NCBI GenBank assembly: GCA_045587785.1
Contig: JAZNDA010000131.1
Coordinates: 1-45,617 of the forward strand
Direction of reading: 5' to 3'
DNA length: 45,617 nt
From: RGIG8775 sp045587785
GTDB taxonomy: Bacteria; Bacillota; Clostridia; Oscillospirales; CAG-272
The notes under the pieces were generated by a model. That model ran no database searches, was not told where the DNA came from, and saw only the letters and a program-made list of their open reading frames with translations. Shown here in pieces: positions 7,953 through 15,948 of the stretch (position 1 is its first letter; every line of letters begins with the position of its first letter). The position numbers were made by a program, and so were the translations under genes.

Positions 7953-9554
7953 TTGCATCAGGCGTTGTACCGTAAATGGCGGCCGAGAAGCTTTGACGAC
8001 GTGTGCGGACAGGAGCATATTACATCCATTTTGAAATATGAGGCGGAGAAAAACAGCTTTAACCACGCCTACCTTTTTTGCGGATCCAGAGGAACGGGAA
8101 AGACAACGTGTGCCAAGATCTTGGCAAAGGTGGTCAACTGTGAGCACCCTGTGAACGGCAACCCGTGCGGCGAGTGCGATGCTTGCCGCTCGATCGATGA
8201 GGGCTCGGCTACCGACGTGCTTGAAATGGACGCTGCATCCAACAACAGCGTGGAAAACATTCGTGATATTCGTGACGAGGTGGTGTATCCGCCGAGCGCG
8301 CTGAAATACCGCGTGTACATTGTGGACGAGGTGCATATGCTCTCGGACAGTGCGTTTAACGCACTTCTTAAGACCCTTGAGGAGCCGCCGTCCTACGTCA
8401 TTTTCATTTTGGCGACTACCGAGCTTCACGAGCTTCCTGCCACTGTAGTATCCCGTTGCCAGCGTTTTGAATTCCGTAGGATATCCATGGATGTTCTTGC
8501 GGACAGACTGGGGACTATTGCGAAAAAAGAAGGCATCCAAATTGAAAAAGGTGCGCTCCATTTGCTGGCAAAGCTCGCTCAGGGCGGTATGCGTGACGCC
8601 ATCAGCCTTCTGGAGCTTTGCTCGGGCGGCAGAAAAGATATCGTGATCGATGAAGCGCGCGTGCTTGATATTGTCGGTGTCAGCGGTAGAGATACGCTTT
8701 GCCGTGTGGCAGAGGCGATCGCCAAAAAGGATTTTGACACCTTGTTTTCGGTGGTGGATGATATCGTGCAGTCCTCCAAGGACATTAAGGTGTTCTGGCA
8801 GGATCTGATGTCGTTTTACCGCGATATGCTGGTGATCAAGACCTCGGGCAGTGCCGCAAGATATCTTGACCTTACCGACAGCGAGACGGTTCAACTGGAA
8901 AGAGCGGCATCGCTTTTCACCAGAGAGACCATTCTTTCGCACTGTAAACAAATTGAGAGTGCGTGGTACGCCATTCAGAAAGGCAATGAGATCAAAAGAA
9001 CGGTTGCCGAAATGGTGCTTGTCAAAATGTGTGACGAAAGCTTGAGCAGTTCAAACGAAAGCCTGCTTTCGCGTATTTCCAAGCTTGAGGACGTGATAGC
9101 ACTCGGTATCCCTTCGTGCCCGCAAGAGGTGCAGACCGATCTGCCGCAGGCGGAAGAGTCACCAAAACAACAGCCCAAAAAGCAAGATGTGTCCGAAGCA
9201 ATTCCGGCACAGAAGGCAAAGCAGGTTCCTGTGCAGAATCTCAAGAAATACATCCCGTGCTGGATGGAGGTCCTCGAGCGTGTTTCGCAGTCGGGCTGTC
9301 ATGCTTCTTCGTATCTGAAGCAGACAAAGGCATATATGTCCGAGGACGGCGAGGTGACGGTTTATGCGGCTGACACCTTTACTTTGCTGATGGTGGATAA
9401 GCCAGATGTCCGTGCTTCGGTACGCGCGGCGCTCTCACGCTGTCTTGGCAGAGAGGTGAGTGAAAAGCAGTTCCATGTAGAGCTGTCGAAACAGCCGCTT
9501 CCCGAGGATGACGGGGACTATATGATCGATGAGATTTTGAAAAAAACACAGTAG
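7953..9554 (+). CDS. dnaX: DNA polymerase III subunits gamma/tau
   Basis: Clamp-loader ATPase of the replisome. From the chosen start the protein opens MHQALYRKWRPRSF, as DnaX proteins do. Walker A GSRGTGKT is at 44-51, zinc-binding cysteines at 63, 72, 75 and 78, Walker B VYIVDEVH at 121-128 and the SRC sensor at about 177-179; a low-complexity linker near residue 400 separates the clamp-loader part from the tau C-terminus. The start is TTG at 7953, eight bases after AAAGGGGG; the frame is open further upstream, but that part lies inside the SRP RNA. At 533 residues it has normal length. The TAG stop is part of a repeat element (9552-9587). It is followed by ybaB and recR. Confidence 0.95.
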   Translation: MHQALYRKWRPRSFDDVCGQEHITSILKYEAEKNSFNHAYLFCGSRGTGKTTCAKILAKVVNCEHPVNGNPCGECDACRSIDEGSATDVLEMDAASNNSVENIRDIRDEVVYPPSALKYRVYIVDEVHMLSDSAFNALLKTLEEPPSYVIFILATTELHELPATVVSRCQRFEFRRISMDVLADRLGTIAKKEGIQIEKGALHLLAKLAQGGMRDAISLLELCSGGRKDIVIDEARVLDIVGVSGRDTLCRVAEAIAKKDFDTLFSVVDDIVQSSKDIKVFWQDLMSFYRDMLVIKTSGSAARYLDLTDSETVQLERAASLFTRETILSHCKQIESAWYAIQKGNEIKRTVAEMVLVKMCDESLSSSNESLLSRISKLEDVIALGIPSCPQEVQTDLPQAEESPKQQPKKQDVSEAIPAQKAKQVPVQNLKKYIPCWMEVLERVSQSGCHASSYLKQTKAYMSEDGEVTVYAADTFTLLMVDKPDVRASVRAALSRCLGREVSEKQFHVELSKQPLPEDDGDYMIDEILKKTQ

Positions 9555-9587
9555 GGTGACAGTAGATATCAAAAGCCGCTGTACCTA
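9552..9587 (+). repeat. Short, decayed copy of the TAGGGTGACAG repeat family
   Basis: Begins TAGGGTGACAG, shares the first 27 bases (25-27 matches) with the termini of the element at 11768-12033, then ends in CTGTACCTA, a two-base-deleted version of the expected CTGTCACCCTA. It looks like a remnant with nearly all internal sequence lost. Its first three bases are the stop codon of dnaX. Confidence 0.75.
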
Positions 9588-9605
9588 ACGAAAGGAAGAT
9601 AAACT

Positions 9606-9956
9606 ATGAAAGCAAGATTGCCACAGGGAATGGGCGGAGGAGCCCAAAATATGAATGCCATGCTCCGTCAGGCACAAAAGATGCAGGAGGATATGGCAGC
9701 GCTCCAAGCAGAGCTTGAAACAAGAGAATATGATGTCAGCGCGGGCGGCGGTATGGTCGAGGTCAAGATCAGCGGAAAGAGAGAGATCCTTTCCATTCAC
9801 GTCAAGCCCGAGATCATAGACCCCGATGATGCGGAGACAATGGAGGATATCATCGTGGCGGCGGTCAATGAGGCGATCAAGAGAGTGGATGCCGAGAGTG
9901 AGAGCGAGATGCAGAAAATCACGGGCAATCTCGGTGGCATGCCGGGGTTGTTCTGA
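9606..9956 (+). CDS. ybaB: YbaB/EbfC-family nucleoid-associated protein
   Basis: Small DNA-binding protein of 116 residues, thought to act as a dimer on the nucleoid. The central helix is rich in M/Q (MLRQAQKMQEDMAALQAEL), followed by the family sheet GGGMVEVKISGKREILSIHVKPE and a C-terminal helix; the end GNLGGMPGLF is typical. ATG at 9606 follows GAAAGGAAG. It sits between dnaX and recR, the common order in bacteria, and its stop codon overlaps the recR start (ATGA), so the two are translationally coupled. Confidence 0.95.
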   Translation: MKARLPQGMGGGAQNMNAMLRQAQKMQEDMAALQAELETREYDVSAGGGMVEVKISGKREILSIHVKPEIIDPDDAETMEDIIVAAVNEAIKRVDAESESEMQKITGNLGGMPGLF

Positions 9957-10549
9957 TGATGGAAAATGAGGCTTTGATCCATCTGTCGGAGCAATTCGGA
10001 AAACTGGCGGGGATCGGAAGAAAGTCGGCACTTCGTATGGCGTATGCGGTGCTTGAGTTTTCGGATGAGGAGGCAAGGGAATTTGCCGATGCCATTTTGG
10101 AGGCAAAAGAGAAGATCCATCTTTGCCCGATCTGTCAGAATCTGACTGATCGGGATACCTGCTCTATCTGCCATGACTTGGATCGGGATACTTCGGTGAT
10201 CTGCGTGGTGGAGGATGCCAAGGCGGTGATGGCGCTGGAAAAGGTGAGGGAATACAGAGGACTTTATCATGTGCTCCACGGCGTTATTTCCCCCATAGGC
10301 GGCATTACGCCCGATAAGCTCAAGCTGAAAGAACTGCTTGCGCGTTTGGATGGCACTGTCAAAGAGGTCATTGTGGCAACCAATCCCACGGTGGAGGGAG
10401 AAGCCACTGCTATGTACGTATCCAAGCTGGTAAAGCCGCTTGGTGTTCGTGTTACCAGACTGGCGTACGGTGTTCCCGTAGGGGCAGATCTGGAATATGC
10501 CGATGAGATCACACTCTATCGCGCCCTTGAAGGCAGACGGGATTTTTGA
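9956..10549 (+). CDS. recR: Recombination mediator protein RecR
   Basis: Works with RecO/RecF to load RecA at gaps. It has an N-terminal helix-hairpin-helix (LAGIGRKSALRMAY), a four-cysteine zinc finger CPICQNLTDRDTCSIC at about 58-73, a Toprim domain beginning VICVVEDAKAVMALE, and a C-terminal Walker-B-like end with LEYADEITLYRALEGR. At 197 residues it has the normal length. The start ATG at 9956 overlaps the ybaB stop; the next codon is also ATG (9959) and either could be used. Its stop codon lies in the loop of the terminator hairpin. Confidence 0.96.
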   Translation: MMENEALIHLSEQFGKLAGIGRKSALRMAYAVLEFSDEEAREFADAILEAKEKIHLCPICQNLTDRDTCSICHDLDRDTSVICVVEDAKAVMALEKVREYRGLYHVLHGVISPIGGITPDKLKLKELLARLDGTVKEVIVATNPTVEGEATAMYVSKLVKPLGVRVTRLAYGVPVGADLEYADEITLYRALEGRRDF

Positions 10550-10562
10550 CCGTCTGCTTTTT
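10533..10562 (+). terminator. Intrinsic terminator of the dnaX-ybaB-recR unit
   Basis: Stem GCAGACGG (10533-10540) with CCGTCTGC (10550-10557), nine-base loop, then TTTTT. The recR stop codon TGA (10547-10549) is in the loop. Confidence 0.85.
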
Positions 10563-10625
10563 GTAAGAAAAAATGTGCTGATCCATTTAGTGACGAACAA
10601 AAAACACACGAAAATAAATAATATA

Positions 10626-10670
10626 AAAAAACCGCTTTATTATCAGAATTTGATAGTAAAGCGGTTTTTT
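10626..10670. terminator. Long bidirectional terminator hairpin at the 3' end of ruvB
   Basis: Twenty-base arms 10626-10645 and 10651-10670, one G-T wobble, five-base loop GAATT, A-tract at one foot and T-tract at the other. It serves ruvB on the minus strand and can back up the recR terminator on the plus strand. The ruvB stop codon begins at its last base. Confidence 0.88.
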
Positions 10671-11752
10671 TATTTGTCGTTCTTGCTTTCAAAAAAATCA
10701 AGCTGTGTTTGTGTCTCGCTTGCAGCAGATTTGTAAGGAATACCGAGATGCTCATAGGCAAGACGGGTGACGCATCTGCCGCGCGGCGTACGGGAGAGAT
10801 ATCCGATCTGCATCAAATACGGCTCATATACGTCCTCAATGGTGACAGCCTCTTCGCCAACGGTTGCCGCCAAGGTCTCAAGTCCTACGGGACCGCCGTC
10901 ATAAAAGTCTATAATGGTTTTAAGCATACGTCTGTCGGTGTTGTCAAGCCCAAGGGCATCGATCTCAAGCTGTCCAAGCGCGAAGTTTGCGATATTGGAA
11001 TCGATGATACCCGTGCCTTTTACCTGCGCATAATCGCGTACACGCTTAAGAAGGCGATTGGCAATTCTCGGTGTGCCGCGCGAACGGGATGCGATCTCAT
11101 ACGCGCCGTCATCCGTGATCTCAAAATCCAAGATGTTCGCACTGCGCTTCACAATGGTTGCAAGCTCCTCGGGTGTGTAAAGGTCGAGCTTGAGAAGCAG
11201 ACCGAAGCGGTCGCGCAGAGGCGTGGTCAGCTGTCCTGCGCGCGTGGTGGCACCGATCAATGTAAACCTCGGCAGATCAATGCGGATGCTTCTTGCCGAC
11301 GGACCTTTTCCAATGATAATATCGATCGCATAGTCCTCCATGGCGGGGTAGAGAATTTCCTCTACCGAACGGGAAAGACGGTGGATCTCGTCAATAAACA
11401 GCACGTCCCCCTCGCCGAGATTGGTGAGAAGTGCGGCAAGGTCCCCCTGCTTTTCGATGGCGGGTCCCGAGGTGATACGGAGATTGCCTCCCATCTCGGC
11501 GGCGATAATGCCCGAAAGGGTGGTTTTGCCAAGCCCGGGAGGGCCGTAAAGCAGAACGTGGTCAAGTGATTCGCCGCGAAGCTTGGCGGCATCCATGCAG
11601 ATCTTGAGATTTTCCTTGACCTTTTCCTGTCCGATATATTCACTCAGCTTTCTCGGGCGGAGCGAAAGCTCGGTATCCGCATCATTCGGCGTATAAGACG
11701 TGGACATAAAGCGGTTTTCCAGATCCAGCTCGTCCGACTCATAAATATCCAT
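10670..11752 (-). CDS. ruvB: Holliday junction branch migration helicase RuvB
   Basis: AAA+ motor that, with RuvA, drives branch migration. From M at 11752 the protein has SLRPRKLSEYIGQ near residue 30, Walker A GPPGLGKT at 70-77, Walker B LFIDEIHRLSR, the sensor GATTRAG and a C-terminal winged helix ending with the TPRGR motif (YLSRTPRGRCVT). At 360 residues it carries a slightly long, acidic N-terminus compared with about 335 in Bacillus. The ATG at 11752 follows AGAAAGGAAG; in-frame codons further upstream fall in a repeat element and are rejected. It is downstream of ruvA on the same strand, but a 266-bp element separates them. Confidence 0.95.
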   Translation of the reverse strand: MDIYESDELDLENRFMSTSYTPNDADTELSLRPRKLSEYIGQEKVKENLKICMDAAKLRGESLDHVLLYGPPGLGKTTLSGIIAAEMGGNLRITSGPAIEKQGDLAALLTNLGEGDVLFIDEIHRLSRSVEEILYPAMEDYAIDIIIGKGPSARSIRIDLPRFTLIGATTRAGQLTTPLRDRFGLLLKLDLYTPEELATIVKRSANILDFEITDDGAYEIASRSRGTPRIANRLLKRVRDYAQVKGTGIIDSNIANFALGQLEIDALGLDNTDRRMLKTIIDFYDGGPVGLETLAATVGEEAVTIEDVYEPYLMQIGYLSRTPRGRCVTRLAYEHLGIPYKSAASETQTQLDFFESKNDK

Positions 11753-11767
11753 AACACGCTTCCTTTC

Positions 11768-12033
11768 TAGGGTGACAGTAGGTATCAAAAGCCGTTTATA
11801 AAAGGCATATTTTGCGTCATCCATCGTCAAAAAGCCTCGGAATATTAACCATATTCCATCGACTTTTTTCCTCGTCTGACACAAAATCTGCTCTTTTATA
11901 AATTCTTCGAACTGTCACGCAGTTAATTTTGTGTGTGGTGATCGAAGCAAGGTAAGACCTTGCGAGAGAGACAGGCGCAAAAAGCGCCAAAAGGAACAAG
12001 TGACAGCGGCATTTGATATCTACTGTCACCCTA
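11768..12033 (-). mobile_element. MITE-like element between ruvA and ruvB
   Basis: A 266-bp segment without a credible gene, bounded by 27-base inverted repeats (11768-11794 and 12007-12033) that match at 25 positions and begin TAGGGTGACAG. Internally it has several hairpins: GGAATAT/ATATTCC near 11839-11857, GCAAGGT/ACCTTGC near 11947-11964 and GGCGC/GCGCC near 11972-11986. The outer 27 bases recur at 9552 and, in shorter form, at 35627-35664. The absence of a transposase with long terminal repeats fits a non-autonomous element. Its right end supplies the TAG stop of ruvA and its left end stops 15 bases before the ruvB start, so the operon stays readable. A clear target duplication is not visible beyond TA. 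Confidence 0.75.
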
Positions 12034-12645
12034 AATATTACGCATCAGCTTTTTAAGGGCGATCTTTATCATTCCGCCCGAATCGAGGGTGGGATCCACG
12101 CCCTGCAGGGCGCTTGTCGATTCGGCACGGCTGTAGCCGAGCACCATCAAGGCATCCAGTGCTTCGCCAAAAGCACCCTTTTGCGCGGGAGCTGACACAG
12201 ATGAGCCCATGCCTGCACAGATCGAATCCTTGTCAGCCTCCCTCAGCATTTTATCCTGCAATTCCAGAATGATCCTTGCGGCGGTTTTGGCACCCACACC
12301 GCTTGCCTTGGAGATGGATTTGCTGTCTCCCGTGCATACGGCAAGTGCGAACTTTTCGGGTGTCATAATGGACAGGATCGCCATGGCGGCTTTGGGACCG
12401 ACGCCCGAGACCGAGAGCAGCATACGGAAGGAGGACAGCTCCTCCTCGGCGGAAAAGCCAAACAGCTCTATGTCATCCTCACGTACCGCCAGATAGGTGT
12501 ATAGTCTTGCATTGTCGGCTTTTTTTTGCGTTAAGCGGTCATGCGTTGTGCCGCTGATCGTCAGCTTGTAGCCAACGCCGCCGACGTCTACGACCGCAAA
12601 GCCTGTCTCCAGCAGGGCAAGTGTTCCTTGAATATAGTAAAACAC
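12031..12645 (-). CDS. ruvA: Holliday junction branch migration protein RuvA
   Basis: Junction-binding subunit that forms the tetrameric scaffold for RuvB. It starts FYYIQGTLALLE after the initiator, the usual N-terminal OB-fold opening, then has two helix-hairpin-helix motifs (LLSVSGVGPKAAMAIL and ASGVGAKTAARIILEL) and a C-terminal helical domain that contacts RuvB. The initiator is GTG at 12645, eight bases after AAAGGA; the upstream extension of the frame belongs to the end of yfhO. At 204 residues it is normal. The TAG stop lies within the terminal repeat of the element at 11768-12033, so insertion may have reset the last codons. Confidence 0.95.
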   Translation of the reverse strand: MFYYIQGTLALLETGFAVVDVGGVGYKLTISGTTHDRLTQKKADNARLYTYLAVREDDIELFGFSAEEELSSFRMLLSVSGVGPKAAMAILSIMTPEKFALAVCTGDSKSISKASGVGAKTAARIILELQDKMLREADKDSICAGMGSSVSAPAQKGAFGEALDALMVLGYSRAESTSALQGVDPTLDSGGMIKIALKKLMRNI

Positions 12646-12664
12646 GGCAGTAGTCCTTTCTGAT

Positions 12665-15535
12665 TTAGCTATTGGTTGAAATTTGGGATGGCTCTTGTTT
12701 TTTTCTCCGTTTTGCGGATAGGGCATCGACCGTTACAATGCCGCCGTACACCAAAAGCGAGCCAAGGGAAACGAAAGCCCCGATGATAACGGGACGCGGC
12801 GAGTAGGTCATTTCCACCGTATGAGTACCGCTGCCGTCAATCTCAAAGGATATAAGCGCCTCAAGGGATTTGGTAATGGGTACCTGCTTGCCGTCAACAA
12901 GAATGTGCCAGCCTTTGTCATAAGGGATGGTGGTAAGAACGGTGGTGTGTTCCTTGGACGTGGTGAGAGTGCCTTCAAAGTGCGTATCGGAAAAGCTTTC
13001 GATCTGATATTGTTCTTTTGCCAGAATGTCCATTACCTCCTCATAGACTTGTTCATCAAAATAGTAGAGGTAATTTTCATCATTTTTCAGATAAAGATTT
13101 TCGCCCGTCAAGGTCAACTTGACTGTGACGTTGCTTCCTGCGGTGTGATAACCGAGTGCCTTGATGCGGTCGGAATCGCCCGACATGAATTCTCCATAGG
13201 GCTGGTCGTCTACCGAGAGCTTTGTCTCGCGCGGATAGAGCGAGGGGGCATAGAAGTATAAAAGTCCGTCTTTTGGCATGTTGATGCCAAAGAGCGTATA
13301 TACGGCAACGTCATCGTCGTCAAAGGCGGTGTAGTGCGTGTGTCCCGCAATGGTTCGCCTTTGACCGTTGGTGTAAGTGGAGGAGATCTCAATGGGAACG
13401 AATACCTTTATTTTTTCTTCTGAACCCACCATAGCGGTCACAAGGTCATTGAGGAAATCGAACGGAGAAACGTACAGGTCGGTAGTACTTCCATCCTCGT
13501 TTGTTTTCGTGATTTGAAGATCCGAGAGCGCATCATCGACTGCATATGCAAGCGAAAGAGCATTGGGATTGAGATAGGCGGTATCGCCCTCACTCTGGTC
13601 ATATATTTGGCTTGTCAGGCGCAGAGCCGCCTCGTATGCCTGACTTTCGTTGTAGTCCGAATCGCTTTCCTTCATGTTTTTCTCTGCCAGAATATATTTG
13701 ATGCCAAGCAGGGAATCGCTTAAGGGGTTGCCGCCGAGGTAGCGCGACAGATGGGACTTTGAGGAATAGCCCATGTTGGCAAGGAAGGCAATGGTCTCCT
13801 TATTGAGCGTGGAGGTGGAGTTGGATATGCCTCTCATACCCAGCGCCATGTTATCGTTGGTCTTGCGATAGGTGGTCTTTTCCATGCGGTAAAAGGAGCT
13901 ATCGCTCTTTTGTACGCGCTCGGCAAGCGGACGCACGCGCCCGATATAGTTATTGTAGGAGCTGTATGAGGAATACACCACGTCATAGTCAAGGCTTGAC
14001 ATGAGGATAACGCCGTTGGCAAAGACTTCAAAGCAAATGACCATCAGAAGGACCAGTGACATGTTTCTTCTTGCCTTGGTTGAACGTGCCTTGATCAAAA
14101 GACTTATTACAGCACAAAGAAAGACGATCATGGCAATGGAAAGCCAGACAGTGCGAAGCGGATCGATCCTACCTCCCTCAAAACCGTATTTTCCGTCAAG
14201 AACAAAGCTTTCGTACTCGAATTTCTGAAGCACCATGATCAGACAGGTCAGAATACCGCCCGTTGCAAAAAGACTTTTGAGCGATTGCTCTCTTATCTCG
14301 CGCACACCCTTGTACGCGAGGACCAAAAGCAGAAAGATCAGCATAAAGCTGTAGCGGTAATTGAGCCAGTTGGGGCGCGCAAAGCCGTGCCAAACAAGGT
14401 CGACGGGATTGATCATAAAGCTCATGGCAAACACAGAAGCGAGCAGGGTGGAAAACAGCTTTTCGCGCAAGGTAACTCGCTTTGCGAGGTAATAAAAGGG
14501 GAGCATAAGCAGCGTGAAGATGCCGCAGTAAATAAAGGGAAGTCCATCGGGACGGACGGTGTCAAAGCTACCAGGGAGAAGCTTTACAAACAGATCGGCA
14601 AGATCATAGCGCACTTCAAACGCCCAGTTGGGGGTGGAAAACGTATTTTTTCCAAAGGAGAGGGAATATACCGCACCGATCAGAATGACGGCGGCAATGC
14701 CGACAGCCAGAAGCGAGGAGCCCGCAATACGAAGCAGAGAACGCCAAAAATGATTTTTTTCTCCGCCCCCGTTGATGCCGTCGCTACTGCCGTGTGCCAA
14801 ATAATAGTAAAAGAAATACAAGACCACGTAGATGCACACCATGTAGCCGATATAATAATTGCTCATCAAGGTCAATGCGAGCAAAGGGATATACAGCTTG
14901 TACCGCTTGTTTTTAATCATCTGCTCAATGAGATAGGAGAGCAGGGGTAGCCACATGAGTGCGTCGATCCACATGGAATTGTGCTGGTGCACGATGGCGT
15001 ATGCGGAAAGAGCATACAGCACCGAAAAAGTCCAAACTGTATATTTGTTCGGACGGCGCGTAGTCTTGTGAAGGTAGTAACCGAAGGTCAAGCCCGAGAT
15101 TCCCGTTTTGAGCAGAAAGATGGTGAGCAGTGCCTCAAGGATCCGATGTTTGGGAAACAGACAAACGATATAAGAAAACGGGCTTGCAACGTAGTATGCG
15201 TATATACCGAGAAATTCGCCGCCCAGCGAACGCGAAAAAGAATAAAGCAAACTCTTATCGCCAAGTATGGCGCTTCGGAGCGCTTCGTAAAAATAGACGT
15301 ATTGTCCGTTCAGGTCAAGTACCAAAACGCTCTCGTTGCCAAAGGGATGAACACCTCTGACCAGATAGAGCAGGTACATGATGATGACGGGAAGAATGAA
15401 GGACAGGCTAAGGTAGGCATACGGCTTTCGGTACAGCCGATTTACAAAGGAGAAAAATCTGTTTTGCTTTTTCTCCGCAGGTATATCAAGCAACTCTGCG
15501 GATACTATGCCGTTTTGAGCTTTACTATCGTTCAT
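12665..15535 (-). CDS. YfhO-family membrane protein (probable glycosyltransferase-like)
   Basis: Large integral membrane protein of 956 residues. The first 550 or so hold about a dozen hydrophobic segments (for example SFILPVIIMYLLYLV, GLTFGYYLH, LLAVGIAAVILIGAVY); a long extracytoplasmic region follows and one last membrane segment lies near the C-terminus (PVIIGAFVSLGSLLVYGG). The pattern and motifs such as DLNGQYVYF and NSMWIDALMWLPLL match the YfhO family, GT-C-like proteins involved in glycosylation of cell-wall polymers in Firmicutes. The substrate here is unknown. ATG at 15533-15535 follows the DUF951 stop by one base, so the two are translationally coupled. ruvA begins 19 bases after its stop. 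Confidence 0.88.
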   Translation of the reverse strand: MNDSKAQNGIVSAELLDIPAEKKQNRFFSFVNRLYRKPYAYLSLSFILPVIIMYLLYLVRGVHPFGNESVLVLDLNGQYVYFYEALRSAILGDKSLLYSFSRSLGGEFLGIYAYYVASPFSYIVCLFPKHRILEALLTIFLLKTGISGLTFGYYLHKTTRRPNKYTVWTFSVLYALSAYAIVHQHNSMWIDALMWLPLLSYLIEQMIKNKRYKLYIPLLALTLMSNYYIGYMVCIYVVLYFFYYYLAHGSSDGINGGGEKNHFWRSLLRIAGSSLLAVGIAAVILIGAVYSLSFGKNTFSTPNWAFEVRYDLADLFVKLLPGSFDTVRPDGLPFIYCGIFTLLMLPFYYLAKRVTLREKLFSTLLASVFAMSFMINPVDLVWHGFARPNWLNYRYSFMLIFLLLVLAYKGVREIREQSLKSLFATGGILTCLIMVLQKFEYESFVLDGKYGFEGGRIDPLRTVWLSIAMIVFLCAVISLLIKARSTKARRNMSLVLLMVICFEVFANGVILMSSLDYDVVYSSYSSYNNYIGRVRPLAERVQKSDSSFYRMEKTTYRKTNDNMALGMRGISNSTSTLNKETIAFLANMGYSSKSHLSRYLGGNPLSDSLLGIKYILAEKNMKESDSDYNESQAYEAALRLTSQIYDQSEGDTAYLNPNALSLAYAVDDALSDLQITKTNEDGSTTDLYVSPFDFLNDLVTAMVGSEEKIKVFVPIEISSTYTNGQRRTIAGHTHYTAFDDDDVAVYTLFGINMPKDGLLYFYAPSLYPRETKLSVDDQPYGEFMSGDSDRIKALGYHTAGSNVTVKLTLTGENLYLKNDENYLYYFDEQVYEEVMDILAKEQYQIESFSDTHFEGTLTTSKEHTTVLTTIPYDKGWHILVDGKQVPITKSLEALISFEIDGSGTHTVEMTYSPRPVIIGAFVSLGSLLVYGGIVTVDALSAKRRKKQEPSQISTNS

Positions 15536-15536
15536 T

Positions 15537-15740
15537 TTATTTTTCACTTTCCGAAGCAGGGGTAAGCTTCTTGATGGATTTTTCAAATTTCACACGTTCC
15601 AGCGTGATATCGTGTCCGCAACCGAGGCAGACAAAACGCACGTCACTTCCGACGCGCAAGATGCGAAACGAGGAACAGCCGCAAGGATGCTTTTTTTTCA
15701 TTTCGGCAATGTCGCCGACCGAAAGTTTGATAATATTCAT
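15537..15740 (-). CDS. DUF951-family small zinc-ribbon-like protein
   Basis: 67 residues. The sequence KKKHPCGCSSFRILRVGSD and the later FVCLGCGHDITL give a CxC/CxxC arrangement, probably metal binding, followed by the basic end RVKFEKSIKKL. This is the DUF951 signature, a small widespread Firmicutes protein of unknown role, often next to translation or chromosome genes. ATG at 15740 follows AGAAGGAG; a longer frame reaching 15785 lacks a ribosome site and overlaps the promoter. It is first in the minus-strand unit DUF951-yfhO-ruvA-ruvB, and its TAA is one base from the yfhO start. Confidence 0.9.
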   Translation of the reverse strand: MNIIKLSVGDIAEMKKKHPCGCSSFRILRVGSDVRFVCLGCGHDITLERVKFEKSIKKLTPASESEK

Positions 15741-15775
15741 ACGACCGCTCCTTCTTATAAAGTAAATATATATAA

Positions 15776-15804
15776 AATATACCATATTCGGAGGAAAAAG
15801 TCAA
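15776..15804 (-). promoter_or_regulatory. Sigma-A promoter of DUF951-yfhO-ruvA-ruvB
   Basis: Minus-strand TTGACT (15799-15804), 17-base spacer, TATATT (15776-15781). It diverges from the ruvC promoter, with 38 bases between the two -35 elements. Confidence 0.82.
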
Positions 15805-15842
15805 CTTAAATTGATAATTTTTCAAAAAAAAGAAAAATCTGT

Positions 15843-15871
15843 TTGACTTGTTCACATTGTTGTGATATAAT
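15843..15871 (+). promoter_or_regulatory. Sigma-A promoter of ruvC and the following operon
   Basis: TTGACT (15843-15848), 17-base spacer, TATAAT (15866-15871). The leader to ruvC is about 70 bases. Confidence 0.87.
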
Positions 15872-15948
15872 CTAAAATGGAGTTTTGCTGAAAACGCATC
15901 TTTTGGCGAGATCTTCCTGCAAAAAAGTGAGAAAACGGAGCGGAAGCC

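Noticed and set aside
8519..8531. A6G run in dnaX as a gamma/tau frameshift site
   Set aside because: The phase does not give A AAA AAG, and it lies at about codon 190, far ahead of the domain III boundary where a gamma-type product would end.
11817..12029. 70-codon minus-strand frame inside the MITE-like element
   Set aside because: No ribosome site, composed of hairpin sequence, no resemblance to a transposase.
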